From Euglena gracilis (lineage: Eukaryota; Euglenida; Euglenophyceae; Euglenales), in the NCBI GenBank assembly GCA_039621445.1, contig CP154957.1:40760011-40824010 (forward strand): 64,000 nucleotides of DNA, written 5' to 3'. Below the pieces are notes generated by a model. The model was given only the letters and a program-made list of their open reading frames with translations, made no database searches and was not told where the DNA came from. Numbering within the stretch: position 1 is the stretch's first letter; each line of letters opens with the position of its first letter. Shown in pieces: positions 48,827 through 60,119 of this stretch. Made by a program: the position numbers and the translations under genes.

Positions 48827-49539
48827 ACAAAGAAGGATCTCACCCCCAGAGTGTGCCGAGCCCGAATGGTCGTGGTAGGGAATCTCACCCTACTGTTGTG
48901 GTTGGGGAAGGGGCGCTACTCCCTCACATCGCAACTGCAGGGGCCCGGAAAAATCTGCGCATGTCCACAGCCCGGCGCTCCTTTTTGAATTTTTGTTGGT
49001 TTTTCTTCCTTTTTGAGACGTTCAACACATGACAGACAGAATCTGTCAAGGTGTGCGGCTTGTAGCTGCACTGATTTGCTTGATCTTGACGTCTCCCACT
49101 AACTGCCTCACGCCAGGGGGAATTCCCATCCGAGCCATATCGTCAGTGCTGAGAAATGGGAAAGTCTTAGTGGTCCCGGGATAAACCGTGACCAGGGACG
49201 GAGGGACCTTACTTGCGAAAGACTAAGGCAAGATGGGACCTGTCTTTCCTGGCCGGCTATTGTTTTTGTTTTTCTTGCCTTGCGTCTTCTCCTTACTGCT
49301 TGGTCGTCGTCGGCAGTTGGCTGGGTCGCTGAACTGGAACCTTGTATTCACCCCCCTAGGTTGACAGATTTTTGAGTGGGGGGGGGGGCATCTTGCTTTT
49401 GTGGCTCGCATGTGAGGTGTGTCCCCGGTCACAATATACCCCGAGACTACTGGACCACCCTTGCTACACATTTTGGCTCGATGGGACTTTGTGCACATCA
49501 AAACCGTTTCCAACCAACTTTTTTTGCCAAAGAATCTCC
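48827..49539. other. Leader and terminal sequence between R7 and R3
   Basis: 48830-48885 is the leader end of R7 (CGAATGGTCGTGGTAGGG; GGCTCGGCACA on the minus strand). 49230-49340 holds plus-strand leader-like words (TTGCCTTGCGTCTTCTCCTT, GGCAGTTGGCTG). 49440-49510 (CCACCCTTGCTACACATTTT, CTCGATGGGACTTTG) also occurs inverted near 58705-58740. 48940-49230 shows nothing else. Confidence 0.5.
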
Positions 49540-50315
49540 AGCAATCTTTGCTGCACCCAATCTCAGGTAGTGTTTGCAAAAGCCTCTTTGTTTTTCCGAC
49601 CTCCTAATTCACACACACCATTTGCGAGGACAAACCCAAAGACTTGTACATTTTGACTGCAGCACCTCTGGTGCTGTGAGCTCCAAAAAAGGACTGGGGA
49701 CTCCCAACTGTGATAACAAATTTTTGGTGATCCTGCCCATACTGTTGGATGTGAAAGGTGCATGAGGAAGATTTAAAGACCAGAACATCGCACCACCCTG
49801 CACACCCTGGGAGGCTGTCAAAGCCACCAACCCACATAGAAAAGCAGAAGGGCACACATCTCTGAGTGCAGTCGTCAATGTCATCAATTGTTCGAATCTG
49901 GACCTCAGTTGGCCCTTTCGTCGCAGCTTCATGAAGAAGTCCGTAAACGTTGTAGATATATTGACCTGCACGAATGAAACAAACGCAGAAACAAAATTGT
50001 TCTGTCTGTGACCTCTTGAATGCTATCCAATACAGGGGATTTGTCAAAAGCTGGAAGCGACTTTCCTGGCATCCCAAAAGGTGGAATTCTTTTCACCAGA
50101 AGAGGCCCAAAACGCTTTTGCTTTTTTGATGAGGGAGGAAATCGAACAGTTTCCCAACGTGGAATGAGCAGCACAGCACTATAAGCATTTCTTGCTTGAT
50201 GTGGAGAGTGTTGGGCCAGTCTCAAAAGCCAGCTGGCTGTTTCCTCCACTGTCATGAGGGTGGTGGTGCCTCCTCCTGCACTCAAAGATTCCTCAAGGCT
50301 TGAATACTTTCTCAT
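49540..50315 (-). pseudogene. R3 tyrosine recombinase, frameshifted
   Basis: Begins MTVEETASWLLRLAQHSPHQ and ARNAYSAVLLIP, the motif shared by all copies here. A later frame gives AHSTRGAAVKMYKSLGL (H-x-x-R box, near 49690). The catalytic Tyr segment YLRLGAA follows in another frame near 49575. At least two frame changes. Confidence 0.8.
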
Positions 50316-50359
50316 ACCTGCCCAGGCTCTTCAAGGAATTCAGATAAAGTGTGATATTT

Positions 50360-51472
50360 TCAGGTGGAACTTCTTTTCTTTGTAAACCCTCCCTGATAAC
50401 AACACACAGAGGAGGGGTCATCTGGTGGGGGGCATGACTTCCGCCAGGCAACTTTCGAACAATCCCCACTGAGGTTGAACTTGTGATCATTCTGGTTAAC
50501 AGGGGCCACCACACACTCCCAGAACAGTGTGGAATCACCATCAGGCAAGTCATTGAGGATTGTTCTCCAATCCCACCAATTATGGTAAAATTGAAGACTA
50601 TGCCGTCCACTGCAGTAGTCCCCAAACTGCTGCAGTGGACACTCTAGAGCATTCACTGCAATTGCTTGGTGGTGAGGCCATCTGCTGACAAATTTTTCCA
50701 GCTGGGCATTCCCTGGGCTGGCAAACATGTCTGCCTGGGGGCTGAATTTTTTTGTGCAGAAAAATTGCAAGATGTGCAGAAACACAGACTGTTTTAGGGT
50801 ATATTCCCCTCTGTCCCTTGCCCACCTTGAAAAGCCATCTGCTAGCATGTCTTCTGAATTCACCCAGTTTGGATTGATGTTTACTTCGTTTATGCGACAC
50901 CACTGCAAAAATGGTCTCAAAATTGTGTTGAAGGGAGATTTTCTGCCCCCTTCCTTTTTTAAGTAGCTGTATGCAACTTTATTGTCCACTGACAGAAGGA
51001 CATTTTCCCTTTGTCTTGCCAAACTTTTTGTGGCTGCAACATCAGCTTTCAACCATTTGATGTTGATGTGAAGGCCCATTTCTGAAGGCAAAAATTTCTG
51101 CACTGTTTTGCCCGTGGTTCGTTCCAGTGCCCCCCAACCCTTGGTGGATGAATCCGAGTTGATTTCTCCCACTTGACACCGACTTTGAAAACTTCTGCAT
51201 TCCCATGATTTCAAAATCCTCCTTTTTCCAACACTTGTTCTTTGACCTCTGGAAGTAAAGGTAATCTTTTGTACTGACCTTGGCCCCCATGTCCGTCTGC
51301 GAATTAGACCAATTTGTCTGTGAAAGCCTTGAGACATGGAAGGGCTGTGATAAAACCTCTCACCTGTCCCAAGATTGCCGCAGCTTTTTTGCATGACATG
51401 TGTGTTTGGGTGACAAATTTTCCCAGTGCCTTTCTGATGCATTTTGATTTTGCTGGGAGGATTTGCAGGCAA
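50360..51472 (-). pseudogene. R3 RNase H and connecting domain
   Basis: 370-codon frame: thumb-like KSCGNLGTGERF, RNase H INSDSSTKGWGAL with DNKVAYSYLKKEGGRK, then NWVNSEDMLADGFSRWARDR and PQADMFASPGNAQLEKFVSR, the PDxFAS-type segment that follows RNase H in DIRS/Ty3-like elements. The frame is open, though the upstream RT is broken. Confidence 0.85.
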
Positions 51473-51566
51473 CCCTTTTCTAGGTCCATGGAAAAACCCA
51501 GGTACTTAATTTGCTGGGTGGGGGTGAGTTGTTACTTCTTGTAATTTATTGTCATTCCACTGTCTC

Positions 51567-52808
51567 TTAGGTCTTGCAGCAACTTTCCTGTTTGTTGTGT
51601 GCCAGAACTTTCGATTTTGCGTCCAAAAGGATGTCGTCTGGGTAGACAGAAACCAAATATCCTTGTTTTCTCCACTTTTGTAGAAAAACGTGCACTAAAT
51701 CTCCCCCCCCAAAAAAGACCCCGGTCTTGTTTTTGGGTCCGCTGCTGGAAACCTCCAGGGGGGGTCTTATTTTTGGGGGGGTCATATTTTTGGATTTTTT
51801 TCCTGACCGACCCGGGCCCGAAAAAAACATCATTTTTCAGGTTCCCAAAAACACTAAAAAAAATTCCTTCGGCGCTTGGCGCCATGTGTAAATTTGTGTC
51901 AGTTGGAATTTAGCATGTTTTTTGCACTTCAAGAATCTGAATTTTTTTGAAATTTCATCATTTTTGTGTGTGAAATTTGGGTTTTTGGCAATTTCTCAGG
52001 GAAATTTTTCACCTTCCCCGGCGTTTCGCGCCGTCAGGGGGGGATTTATTAATGAGGGGGTCTTATTTTGTTGTATTGTTGCTCGATCGGCCCGGGGGGG
52101 TCTTATTTTTTGGGGTCTTACTTTCGGGGAGGGTTTATTTTTGGAGGGGATTTACTTGCGTCCACCAGTAGGGGAGGGTGTTCAATCCAAAACAAGCCCT
52201 CTTCATTTGAAAATTTTTTGTCGCCACCTGCATTCTGATGAATGGTATTATTGCTTTTGACAGTTACAGGTGGAAATAGGCGTTTTTCAGGTCCACCTTT
52301 GTGGCCCACATTCCTTTTTCCAGTTGAGGGAAAATTTCTTTCCAATGATCCAGTTTCAAGTGGTGGGCGTGGAGGAATTTGTTTACCTCTCTGCAGTCTG
52401 AGATTAATCTCGGTCCCCCCCCCTGGCTCCCCTTTTTCTATTACAAACAAGGCACCAGAAATCTTGTTCCCTGTGGATTGACTTATATGACAGCTTTTTC
52501 TGCCATGTACTCTTTTAAAATGGACAGAGCTTGGGCTGTTTCTTCTGATGTCTTTGTTTTTGACTGGAAAACATTGGGTCCCCTGTGAAATTTGGTTCCA
52601 CTCCCTGCTGAATGAGTTGCAGAAATCTGGGGGGGGGGGCATTTTGTTGCCACCACTGGAGGCATTGTCTCAGCCTTATGAATGGGGATAGACCTTTCAA
52701 GGGGTCTGGGGGGGTGTGATAGCTTGGGTGGCCTTCATGGCCTGGTGGTTTGCCTTCATGGCCTTGACATCCCCTTTTTCTGTCTTCCTGACCACAGATT
52801 GCCAACAA
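51567..52808 (-). pseudogene. R3 reverse transcriptase, interrupted
   Basis: N-terminal WWQQNAPPPRFLQLIQQGVE (about 52660-52600), then GGPRLISDCREVNKFL, DLKNAYFHL (motif A) and CFGLNTLP (motif B, near 52190). Family O repeat O2 (51696-52154) sits between motif B and WRKQGYLVSVYPDDILL (motif C, YPDD, near 51650-51630). Stops and frame changes throughout; inactive as read. Confidence 0.82.
51696..52154. mobile_element. Family O repeat, copy 2 (inserted in R3 RT)
   Basis: Ends TAAATCTCCCCCCCCAAAAA and TTTTTGGAGGGGATTTA are imperfectly inverted. Matches 34300-35185 without the E2 insertion. GGCGCTTGGCGCC and GGCGTTTCGCGCC are mutated versions of the GCGAAGC hairpins in copy 1. No clear target duplication. 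Confidence 0.85.
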
Positions 52809-53141
52809 TGGGGTGGGTGATGTACCTTTTCCTTTGCCCCTGGCTCATTGCTAGCTTGGGCCGCTCCAGGGTCCACACTTGAATACATGTCCTTTTTAAA
52901 ATCCTTTGACAAATCCTCCACGGTACTGTCCATATGGAGAGCATTTTCAACTCCACTGTTTGTTGATCGATTGTCCTGCGAATGAGAGAAATGAATCCCC
53001 TGAGAGCCTAAAGAAAAACCTCCACTGATTTTTTGAATGCTGTGCTCCACTCTCTGCCTTCTGGCGTCTTCTTCTGTGAAGAGTTTTTATTTGCCTCCTG
53101 CCTGTCCTTTCGTCACTCCAGGAACTGCAAAGTTCTTTTCT

Positions 53142-53910
53142 TTATTTTTGTATTCTCAAGTAAAGTTCTCCCAACAGCTGCCAAACTTGAAGGTTGGTCG
53201 CCTGTCCAGAGGTTCCGGTATGTTGCGGTAGCCAGTTGTTACCCAATACTCTCAGAATTTTGAGGAGAGCTTGCGACACGTCTTTCAGGAATGCTTCGCT
53301 GCGCTTGCGACCACCAGCTGGCACCAGGTTGTTCTCGAGGCTGCGAGCGGGGATACCCTGCATCCTGGGGTCGGCCTCAAGGAGGGCTTTTATGTCATAA
53401 CGGTGGGTGCCGCCTGCAGCTCTGTTCCACAGTTCCAAAAGTTCTCGAGGTGCTAGGACATCCACCTCGTCCCACGTGAACTTGTTCTCCTCTGGCTCTT
53501 CCTCTTTAACCTGGGTCTTCTCCTCAGGTGACTCCTCCCAGTCGGTGGCTTCTACGGCCGTCACAATGGCGAAGGCGGCCTCAGCCACCTCGGGTGCCGC
53601 TTCCAACGTGGGCAGCTCAATCTCGTTCAAGAGTGCGATGGCCAGGAGCCAAGAGTTTCTGTTGGGGGCAAATTCGGCCTTGAGTAAGGCTACTCCGCTG
53701 ATCTAGAACGGCCACATTGCTGCTTTTCCTGTCGACCAACCTGTTCCAGTACAACTTCAATCCAGCCAGCAAGATGGTGATGACGACTTTCTTCTCCAGA
53801 TCGTGTAACATCCTTAGTTGCCCCAGGTTGAAGATGAACTCGGCCCACGATGGTTCGAAGAGCTGTCCTTCCTCGGTCAGCTTGGCAACGAGATTGTTCT
53901 CCACCTCCAT
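53142..53910 (-). pseudogene. R3 gag-like ORF
   Basis: Two overlapping frames. 53910-53617 begins with NLVAKLTEEGQLFEPSWAEF and LGQLRMLHDLEKKVVITIL, the shared gag-like N-terminal domain. 53630-53142 continues with an acidic stretch (EESPEEKTQVKEEEPEENK) and DVSQALLKILRVLGNNW. A frame change between them (near 53620) is needed. No zinc knuckle is seen. Confidence 0.6.
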
Positions 53911-54087
53911 CTTGTGTTGGTAGTAGGATTGGTTTCAATCTTCACCCATTACGGATCTCGTTGGTACTTTTGACCTTGATTGCTTTGTTTTTTAATAGCT
54001 TGTTGTAGCTTTCCATTTTAGCAGCGCTACGTCAGTCAACTGCCGGCGCGAAAAGCAGCAAGGAGAAGTCGCAAGGCAAGAAAAATT

Positions 54088-54450
54088 GTACTCCCTCGAG
54101 GCAGACCGACAAGGGAGGAAGGGACACCGAGGGCGAAGCACAAAGACCTTGTGAGGGAGGCCATGCCTTGCTCGCCGGCGGTGTTGTTTGGGTTGTTTGC
54201 TTAGTTGGGCTAGGAGGTCCCGCTTAGATCCGCCTCGCTGGAGTTGGCTGACGATGCTGCTCCGACTTGGCGACGTGACTTCTTGCCCCTCGGGGGGGGT
54301 CCCCCCTCTGCCTCCCTGGCCCCCGTTGTCTGACCGATGGCTTTTGAAGACAAATTTTCTTTTACGGGTGGGGGGGGCCGGGCTCACAAGGCCTTTGTGC
54401 TTCGCCCTCGGTGTCTCTTCCTCCATTGTCGGTCTGCCTCGAGGGAGTAC
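54088..54450. repeat. 68-bp inverted repeat pair between R2 and R3
   Basis: 54088-54155 and 54383-54450 are near-perfect reverse complements (GTACTCCCTCGAGGCAGACC, ACACCGAGGGCGAAGCACAA). They enclose 230 bp that includes leader words. DIRS elements carry inverted termini; here the right end of R2 and the left end of R3 face each other. Confidence 0.88.
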
Positions 54451-54457
54451 GAGACAC

Positions 54458-55480
54458 CTAGGGCTCCGCACTTTGCCCTTGTGAGGCGTAGTTGTGCACT
54501 GAAATTAGGGGGGCCAGGGCATTTTCCAGGGCACCTTGGGCACCTAGTCGTTGATAGTGGGCTGTAAAAGCCTCCACCCCCCTCCACTGGCCAATTTCCC
54601 AAACTTCTTGGGCAGAAAGGCCCGTTTGTTTAGTAAACCAACTCCTGCTCCTCTGGTGGAGTGGACCCCCCCACACCTGGGGGATTACCCCATTTTTTCG
54701 TCAAAAAAATTTTGTGACAGAACCAACGGTGTCTGCACGTATGGCCCTGAAGGGGGTTTTTAATGAAATCAGAAGGGGGCCCTGAGGTCTGACGAATGAA
54801 CGTGTGGCAGCCACATAAGAAAACATTAAATGAAAGAGGCTTATTTGTGGACATTGGTGAATGGACACTACCCTCTCCCACTTGTGAAACTTCTGGCCTT
54901 TCCGCTTAACTTTCACATAGGGTGCCCTACCCAGCACACTGGTGGTGCGTTTGACTTGTGCCTAATCAGAGGACCTGCATAAACAGAGGATTCGTGAGCA
55001 AAAAATCAGTTGTGTACGCAATGTACAGATATCAGTGGTCATTGGGGCCTTGGACAGCCCCAGGAGGATTGGGAGTGGATCCCAAAATGCCCCATACTTC
55101 TCCGGATTTTGGTTCCAAAGCCTCTTGTAGGGGGTTAACAGGGTGTAGAATCTCAGCCCACCAAACCCAGGAATCAAAGGCATAGCACTATATGCATTAC
55201 GGGGTTGGGCCTTGGAAAATTGGAATAATTGTATTAAAGCATCAGCAACTTGGTCTGTGGTGGCATCAGGGGGGGCACTCCCAATTGCTCCAAAATTACC
55301 CACAGAAGTGCAAAAGCACTCTGATAATGTTTTAATCTGGGTTTCTCCCCAGGAAATCGTCAATGGTTTTAACCTGAATTTGTTTCTCCTCCAAAATTTG
55401 CCTGAGCAAAGCATGCAAGGGAGGGGCCACCTGGGGGGTGGCATTTTTTCCCCCTTACATTTGGTGAACATACCCTTATA
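54458..55480 (-). pseudogene. R2 tyrosine recombinase
   Basis: TTDQVADALIQLFQFSKAQP, RNAYSAMPLIPGFGGLRFYT and KYGAFWDPLPILLGL fall in one frame (about 55290-55075). VAATRSFVRPQGPLLISLK follows in a second (near 54815-54750). HQRSRSWFTKQTGLSAQEVW and EIGQWRGVEAFTAHYQRLGA fall in a third, where HY holds the expected nucleophilic Tyr (near 54560). The HSTR box reads HQRS in this copy. Confidence 0.85.
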
Positions 55481-56644
55481 GGGGGGAATTATCAGGCAGG
55501 TGGTCCATGGAACTTTCATTTTTATTAATTGGGGCCAAAAGGTGGCTGAATCCCAGTAAGGGGTGATCATCAAAACTTTGGTCTGGGGAAACATTTTCAA
55601 CCTGGGGAGAAAATTTTGAATTATCAACCAGGGAGGGTTTGCATAAAGATCCCCCATGTTGTCCAGTGGACATTGGAAAGCATTTGCTGCTGTTGCATCC
55701 AAGTGGGGCCACCTGGCCACAAAATTGGGCAATTTTTGTTCCCTGGGGAGGCAATAAAACTGTTTCCAAGTTTACGAAATTTTGGAATTGCTGCCTTAAC
55801 CATTGAAAAGGTTGGGGGTCTAAGGGGTAATACCCCTTGTCCATTTCCCATCTGCTTATGGGGTCTGCCAGGCATTCTTTTGACGGCACCCAGACTTGAC
55901 TTAGAGGTTTACTTGGTGCTCTATGCACCATTTGAAAATGGTCTTAGCGTTATGTTGAAAGGTCCTTTCTGCCCCCCTTTGATCAGGTAATAGTAAATTA
56001 CCTGGCTGTCTACGGACAAAGGAACTGTTTCCAGATTTTCTCAAACTTTTCACAGTGCTGATTGCTGCACTGAGCTCCTTTACGTTTTTGTGTAAAATGG
56101 AGTGTTTTCTCCAACATTCCTGCACAATTTCTCCTGTGTGGATGTCCAGCCCCCCCCCCCATGCATGGGTTCTGCTGTCTGAGTGTAACTCCCTGGTTGA
56201 ATTTTGGGGGAAGGGTCTGCCCCCCAGGTGTCCAGTACAATTTTTATTTCCCTTAATTGGGCCTTGATTTCCTGAAAAATGGGGTGTTTTGAGTCCCAGG
56301 GGGCTGTGGAATTTGCCACCGAAAAATTTGCAAGGGTGTCCGTAAAAGCCCTTAAAAAGGGCAGGGCCATTAGATTGCATCTTATTTGACACAAAATGGC
56401 AGCCAACTGCTTTTGACATGTAATCGTTCTTTACAATTTTTCCCAGGTCCTTTTTGATGGTTTTGACTTTCTGAGTGGGCACCTGTAACTTTCCTTCCTG
56501 GAAGTTTAGTTGAAAACCCAGATGGGTCACCACTTGTGTGGGATGCAGGGTGGATTTTTTCACATTAATTTTGAACCCTGAATTCAGCAAATCTTTTACG
56601 TCTCTGTTCAGGTGACTTTGCAAACTATTTCGGGTGGGGGCCAC
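55476..56644 (-). pseudogene. R2 RNase H and connecting domain
   Basis: THLGFQLNFQEGKLQVPTQK (thumb), RELHSDSRTHAWGGGLDIHT and ILHKNVKELSAAISTVKSLR (RNase H), then in another frame VWVPSKECLADPISRWEMDK and SFDDHPLLGFSHLLAPINKN. One frameshift near 55915. Confidence 0.88.
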
Positions 56645-57416
56645 CAGTCAAATGTCGTCCAGGTAAATCAACACCTGGATGCCTCTTTTTATTCACAGTT
56701 TTTCGAATGTTTTCATCACTGACATGAAAATTTGGGGCATTGCATTTAGCCCAAAGCAACCTGTTTGAAATTACCAGGTCTGCCCCCCACATGATGCCTC
56801 AAAAAATGGCCTTAGGCCTGGACCTAATGGAACATGAAAATAGCCATCTTTCAGGTATATTTTTGATGCCCAGTGGCTTTTTCCAAAACTGTAAAATGTG
56901 CTGGATATGATCCAGTTTGAAAGGTTTTACTTGAAACTGCTGATTTATTTCTCTGCAGTCGCTGATCATTCTCCATTTTGTTGTTCTCCTTTCTGGTTTC
57001 GAAATTAGAAACCATGGGATTAAATGGTGGGTGTCTGAATCCGAAACTTGTTTTATAGACGACGTTTTTCGTAATCCAATAGGATTTTTTCTGCCTGGTT
57101 CAGGTCCAAGTTGTCTCTGGGTTTTGGGTGGGTGGACAACTTGGGGGGATTTACCCAGGGAGGTTGAATTCCATTTTTTATCAATTGACATGTTGCTGGG
57201 CGGGGGGGGGCATTTTTTGACCACCATTTTAGACTTTTCTGAAGTCTCTGGTACAGTGGGGTATCTCCCCAATTTTCCTCCATGGAATTTATTTCCTGAA
57301 TTAGATGATTCTTTTGGGGCTGTGTAGGGGGTGTTGGACATTTCACAGCCCCTAGAGCCCCTAGTGCTTGAGCCCTTGGAAAAAAAGCAAATGTTCCTGG
57401 GGGGATGTGCATGCAC
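56640..57416 (-). pseudogene. R2 reverse transcriptase
   Basis: WWSKNAPPRPATCQLIKNGI (about 57240-57180), PWFLISKPERRTTKWRMISD, CREINQQFQVKPFKLDHIQH, motif A IYLKDGYFHVPL in another frame (near 56850), motif B CFGLNAMPQIF (near 56755) and motif C LIYLDDI (56672-56651), immediately followed by TGA. Frameshift near 56870 and in-frame stops make it non-functional. Confidence 0.88.
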
Positions 57417-57500
57417 TCTCCTCTCTTCTCACTCTCTCTCTCTCTGTGGAAGATCTTGTTGTTGGAATACATACCATAGGGCTTACTGTCCCTGTTTGGT

Positions 57501-58388
57501 CTATCTGGTCTGCATGATGTTGATGGGGTTGGTAGCCATATCATAGGGGGTCCTCTGAGTTTCCCCGCCTTGTTGTTTGGATAAATGCTGGTGGGGAGTC
57601 TCCCCCTTTCTGTTGCCAGCTGGCCCCTGGGGGGCCGTCTTCCTCCTGGGGCTGGGCATGGGGCTGCCCATTTTTAAATACAAAGCCATTGCAGGGCTGT
57701 CCATTAGCTTCTGGGGGGTCTGTGAAGGAACCCCCAGTGGCTTTTTTTGTAATTTCTGATCTTCTTGTTGAACCTTCTGGCCCCAGTGGCCTTGATGATA
57801 GAGGCCCAAATGGCCTGATTGGTTTCTGGGTCGCCACGCCCATTTGAAATCTTGAGGGGTTCTTGGGGCCTCACCCTTGACCCCTGGGGCGTGGCGTGAT
57901 TGAGAAAGGAGGGGGGTCGTGTGTCTGACCTTTTCTGCCCCTGCCATGTCTTGTGGGTTCTGGGTGCTGGTGGCCACCTTGGCCTTTGTTCCAGCGACTT
58001 TTGATGCTGTAGATGCCTTCATGTCCGGTCGTGCTGTCTTTGCCTTTGTTGCCTTCATGGCCTGTGCGGTTTTGGCTGCCATAGCCCCGCTTAAATGCAT
58101 TGAGTGATATGAAGCGTTGGCCCCCATGGCCCTGGTTCCAATCGCCGTAGTGGCCTGCTGGTTTTTGTCTGTGCCCCTTGCGGGGTGTTCTGACCACTGT
58201 CTGCCAGGGTCCGTGGCCATCACTTTTGGGTGTTTGGGTTGTGGAAGTTTCTTTCGGGGAATTTTCTTTTGGGGAAGGGGCAGCCACGGTTCGCCACAAT
58301 CGACCCGCGCCGTCAGGTTGTCCAGCTGCTGCTGCTTCTGCTGCTCCCTCTTGAAGTTCTCCAGCGCTGTTCGTCTTGGAAAATGCAT
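57501..58388 (-). pseudogene. R2 gag-like ORF (295 aa)
   Basis: Long open frame: ALENFKREQQKQQQLDNLTA coiled coil, then a low-complexity Ala/Lys/Thr/Met part (AAKTAQAMKATKAKTARPDM) and a Gln/Pro/Gly-rich tail. The frame is open but starts inside the leader. No zinc finger. Assigned as gag-like from position and from the similar low-complexity region of R1. Confidence 0.6.
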
Positions 58389-58794
58389 CTCTCATTGAAA
58401 TCTTTCAGAAACTTCAACAATTTCAGCTTTGAGATTCTGCACGAACGTTTTTTTCTGGATAATTTGAACTGATTGATTGACTTCTTCTTCTTCCAATTGA
58501 TCAGGTATTTGACGTTCCTTTCTTCTGGGTGTCGAAGGAAAACTTAAGAATCAGCCAACTCAGGCGAAAAAGGCACTAAGGTAGACCTCCTAAACAAACA
58601 AAGCAAACAATCCAAACAACACCGCCGGCGAACAAGGCATGGCCTCTCAAGGGCAAAGTGCGGAGCCCGAGGTGTCCAAAGAGCAATAGCCGGCGAGGAA
58701 AGACAGGTCCCATCGAGCCAAAGTATGGAGCAAGGGTGGCCCTTTGGTTTCAAATACTTCATTTCGAAAAGTCGATTCACAAATTCTCGGACTC

Positions 58795-59225
58795 CCACGA
58801 CACAGGAAGGGGGAGGAAGGGACCAAGAGGGCGAAGCACAAGAAGATGGTGAGGTCCTGCTTTCCTTGCCAGCTGTTCTGTTCTGGTGTGTTTGTGCGTG
58901 TGCGGGGGTGCTTCTTACTGCGCCTTTGTTGCAGGAGTTGGCGATGATGAGGCCTCCTCCGACACCTTGGCGAAGCTGAACCGTCGTGGCCCCGCCCCCC
59001 CTGCTTCTCACATGGTCGCTTGGTGGCTCCACACCCCCTCGATGAGGAAGGCTGTCTCCTCCTGGTGTTTTTCTGGGTGGGTGGTTGGGGCTTCTTGGTC
59101 GGGGGGTCCCCTTTCTGGTTGGGATGTTTTTCTTTTTCCACTGATTTTTTGGGTGGGGGGGTTGGGCTCACCATCTTCTTGTGCTTCGCCCTCTTGGTCC
59201 CTTCCTCCCCCTTCCTGTGTCGTGG
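58795..59225. repeat. 59-bp inverted repeat pair between R1 and R2
   Basis: 58795-58853 and 59167-59225 are perfect or near-perfect reverse complements (CCACGACACAGGAAGGGGGA, AGGGCGAAGCACAAGAAGAT). The 310 bp between include a plus-strand leader copy (GGTGTGTTTGTGCGTGTGCG). Same layout as 54088-54450. Confidence 0.88.
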
Positions 59226-59299
59226 GGGTCCGAGACCATTCGGGCTCCGCACTGCGAGATGGTGAGGTGCTGTACACCCCCCTTTGGGCATAATTTTTT

Positions 59300-60110
59300 G
59301 AATTTTTGAAACGACACCGAGTCGCAAATAATGAGCTTGGAATGCCCAAAAATTTTTCCACTGACCCAATTGCTGGATTTCTACCACTTGCAAACCAGCA
59401 TTTTTCCACCATAAAACCCCAGCCCCTCTGGTGCTGTGGGGTTTCCAGTGGGTGGTGTCTACCCCCGCTCTTGCAGAATTTATTTGGTAAGGGGTTTCAC
59501 TCTTTCTGATGTCAAAGGTCCTTTACCATCCAAAGACCATAATAAATTATTTTTGTGCCCAACCATGTGGGCTGTCCTTTCCACATACTCTTTCAGTAAG
59601 TGCCAGGGGCTTATATGGGGTGTGTGGCAAATTCAAAATTTCCTCCCATCTTGTGAATTGCCAACCTTTCCTTTGCAATAAAATGAATGTTTTTTCTCCA
59701 ACGAAACTGATTTTTCGCTCTGTCCTGGCTAGATCAACCCCCCTGTGGAGGGCCAAAAGCCTCCAGCAGATGATGAGTCGGTTTCTGAGCTCTTTCACAG
59801 ATAGATCTGAGAGGGGTTTGGACTTCCTGATGATGTTTTCTAGGAAATCAGTGGGGTCCCAAAACTGGGCATACTCGCAGACATTGGAATTCGATTTTCT
59901 TTTCAATGGAGCCAGAAGAGGGGAAAATCTCAATGACCCAAACCCTGGGAGTAAAAAGGCTGCTGCATATGCATTTCGTGCAGTGTTGTTGCTGTGAACA
60001 GCAAGATCAACGATTGCTTCACCCATCCTGTGGACTGTGCAGTCCTGCAGGGGCACCCCTTTGAGCAACAAATTGGCCCACCAATGTCGTGAAGTCATAT
60101 CGTTTGACAT
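59300..60110 (-). pseudogene. R1 tyrosine recombinase
   Basis: 187-codon frame: TARNAYAAAFLLPGFGSLRF, YAQFWDPTDFLENI, SVKELRNRLIICWRLLALHR (first catalytic Arg region), TPYKPLALTERV. A second frame near 59440-59300 gives PHSTRGAGVLWWKNAG (HxxR) and GQWKNFWAFQAHYLRLGVV (Tyr nucleophile). One frameshift between them (59480-59547). It would integrate circular DNA by strand exchange if intact. Confidence 0.87.
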
Positions 60111-60119
60111 TTCCTAATT

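Larger units (their letters stand above)
49540..54087 (-). mobile_element. DIRS-like retrotransposon R3, degenerate
   Basis: Order on the minus strand: gag-like ORF (53910-53142), RT (52808-51567, split by repeat O2), RNase H (51472-50360), tyrosine recombinase (50315-49540). RT plus RNase H plus tyrosine recombinase without integrase or protease defines the DIRS group. Multiple frameshifts. Its 5' border is the inverted repeat 54088-54155. Confidence 0.85.
54451..58794 (-). mobile_element. DIRS-like retrotransposon R2, degenerate
   Basis: gag-like ORF (58388-57501), RT (57416-56640), RNase H (56644-55476), tyrosine recombinase (55730-54458), same order as R1 and R3. Its nearest relative in the window is R4. 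Broken by stops and frameshifts. Confidence 0.88.
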
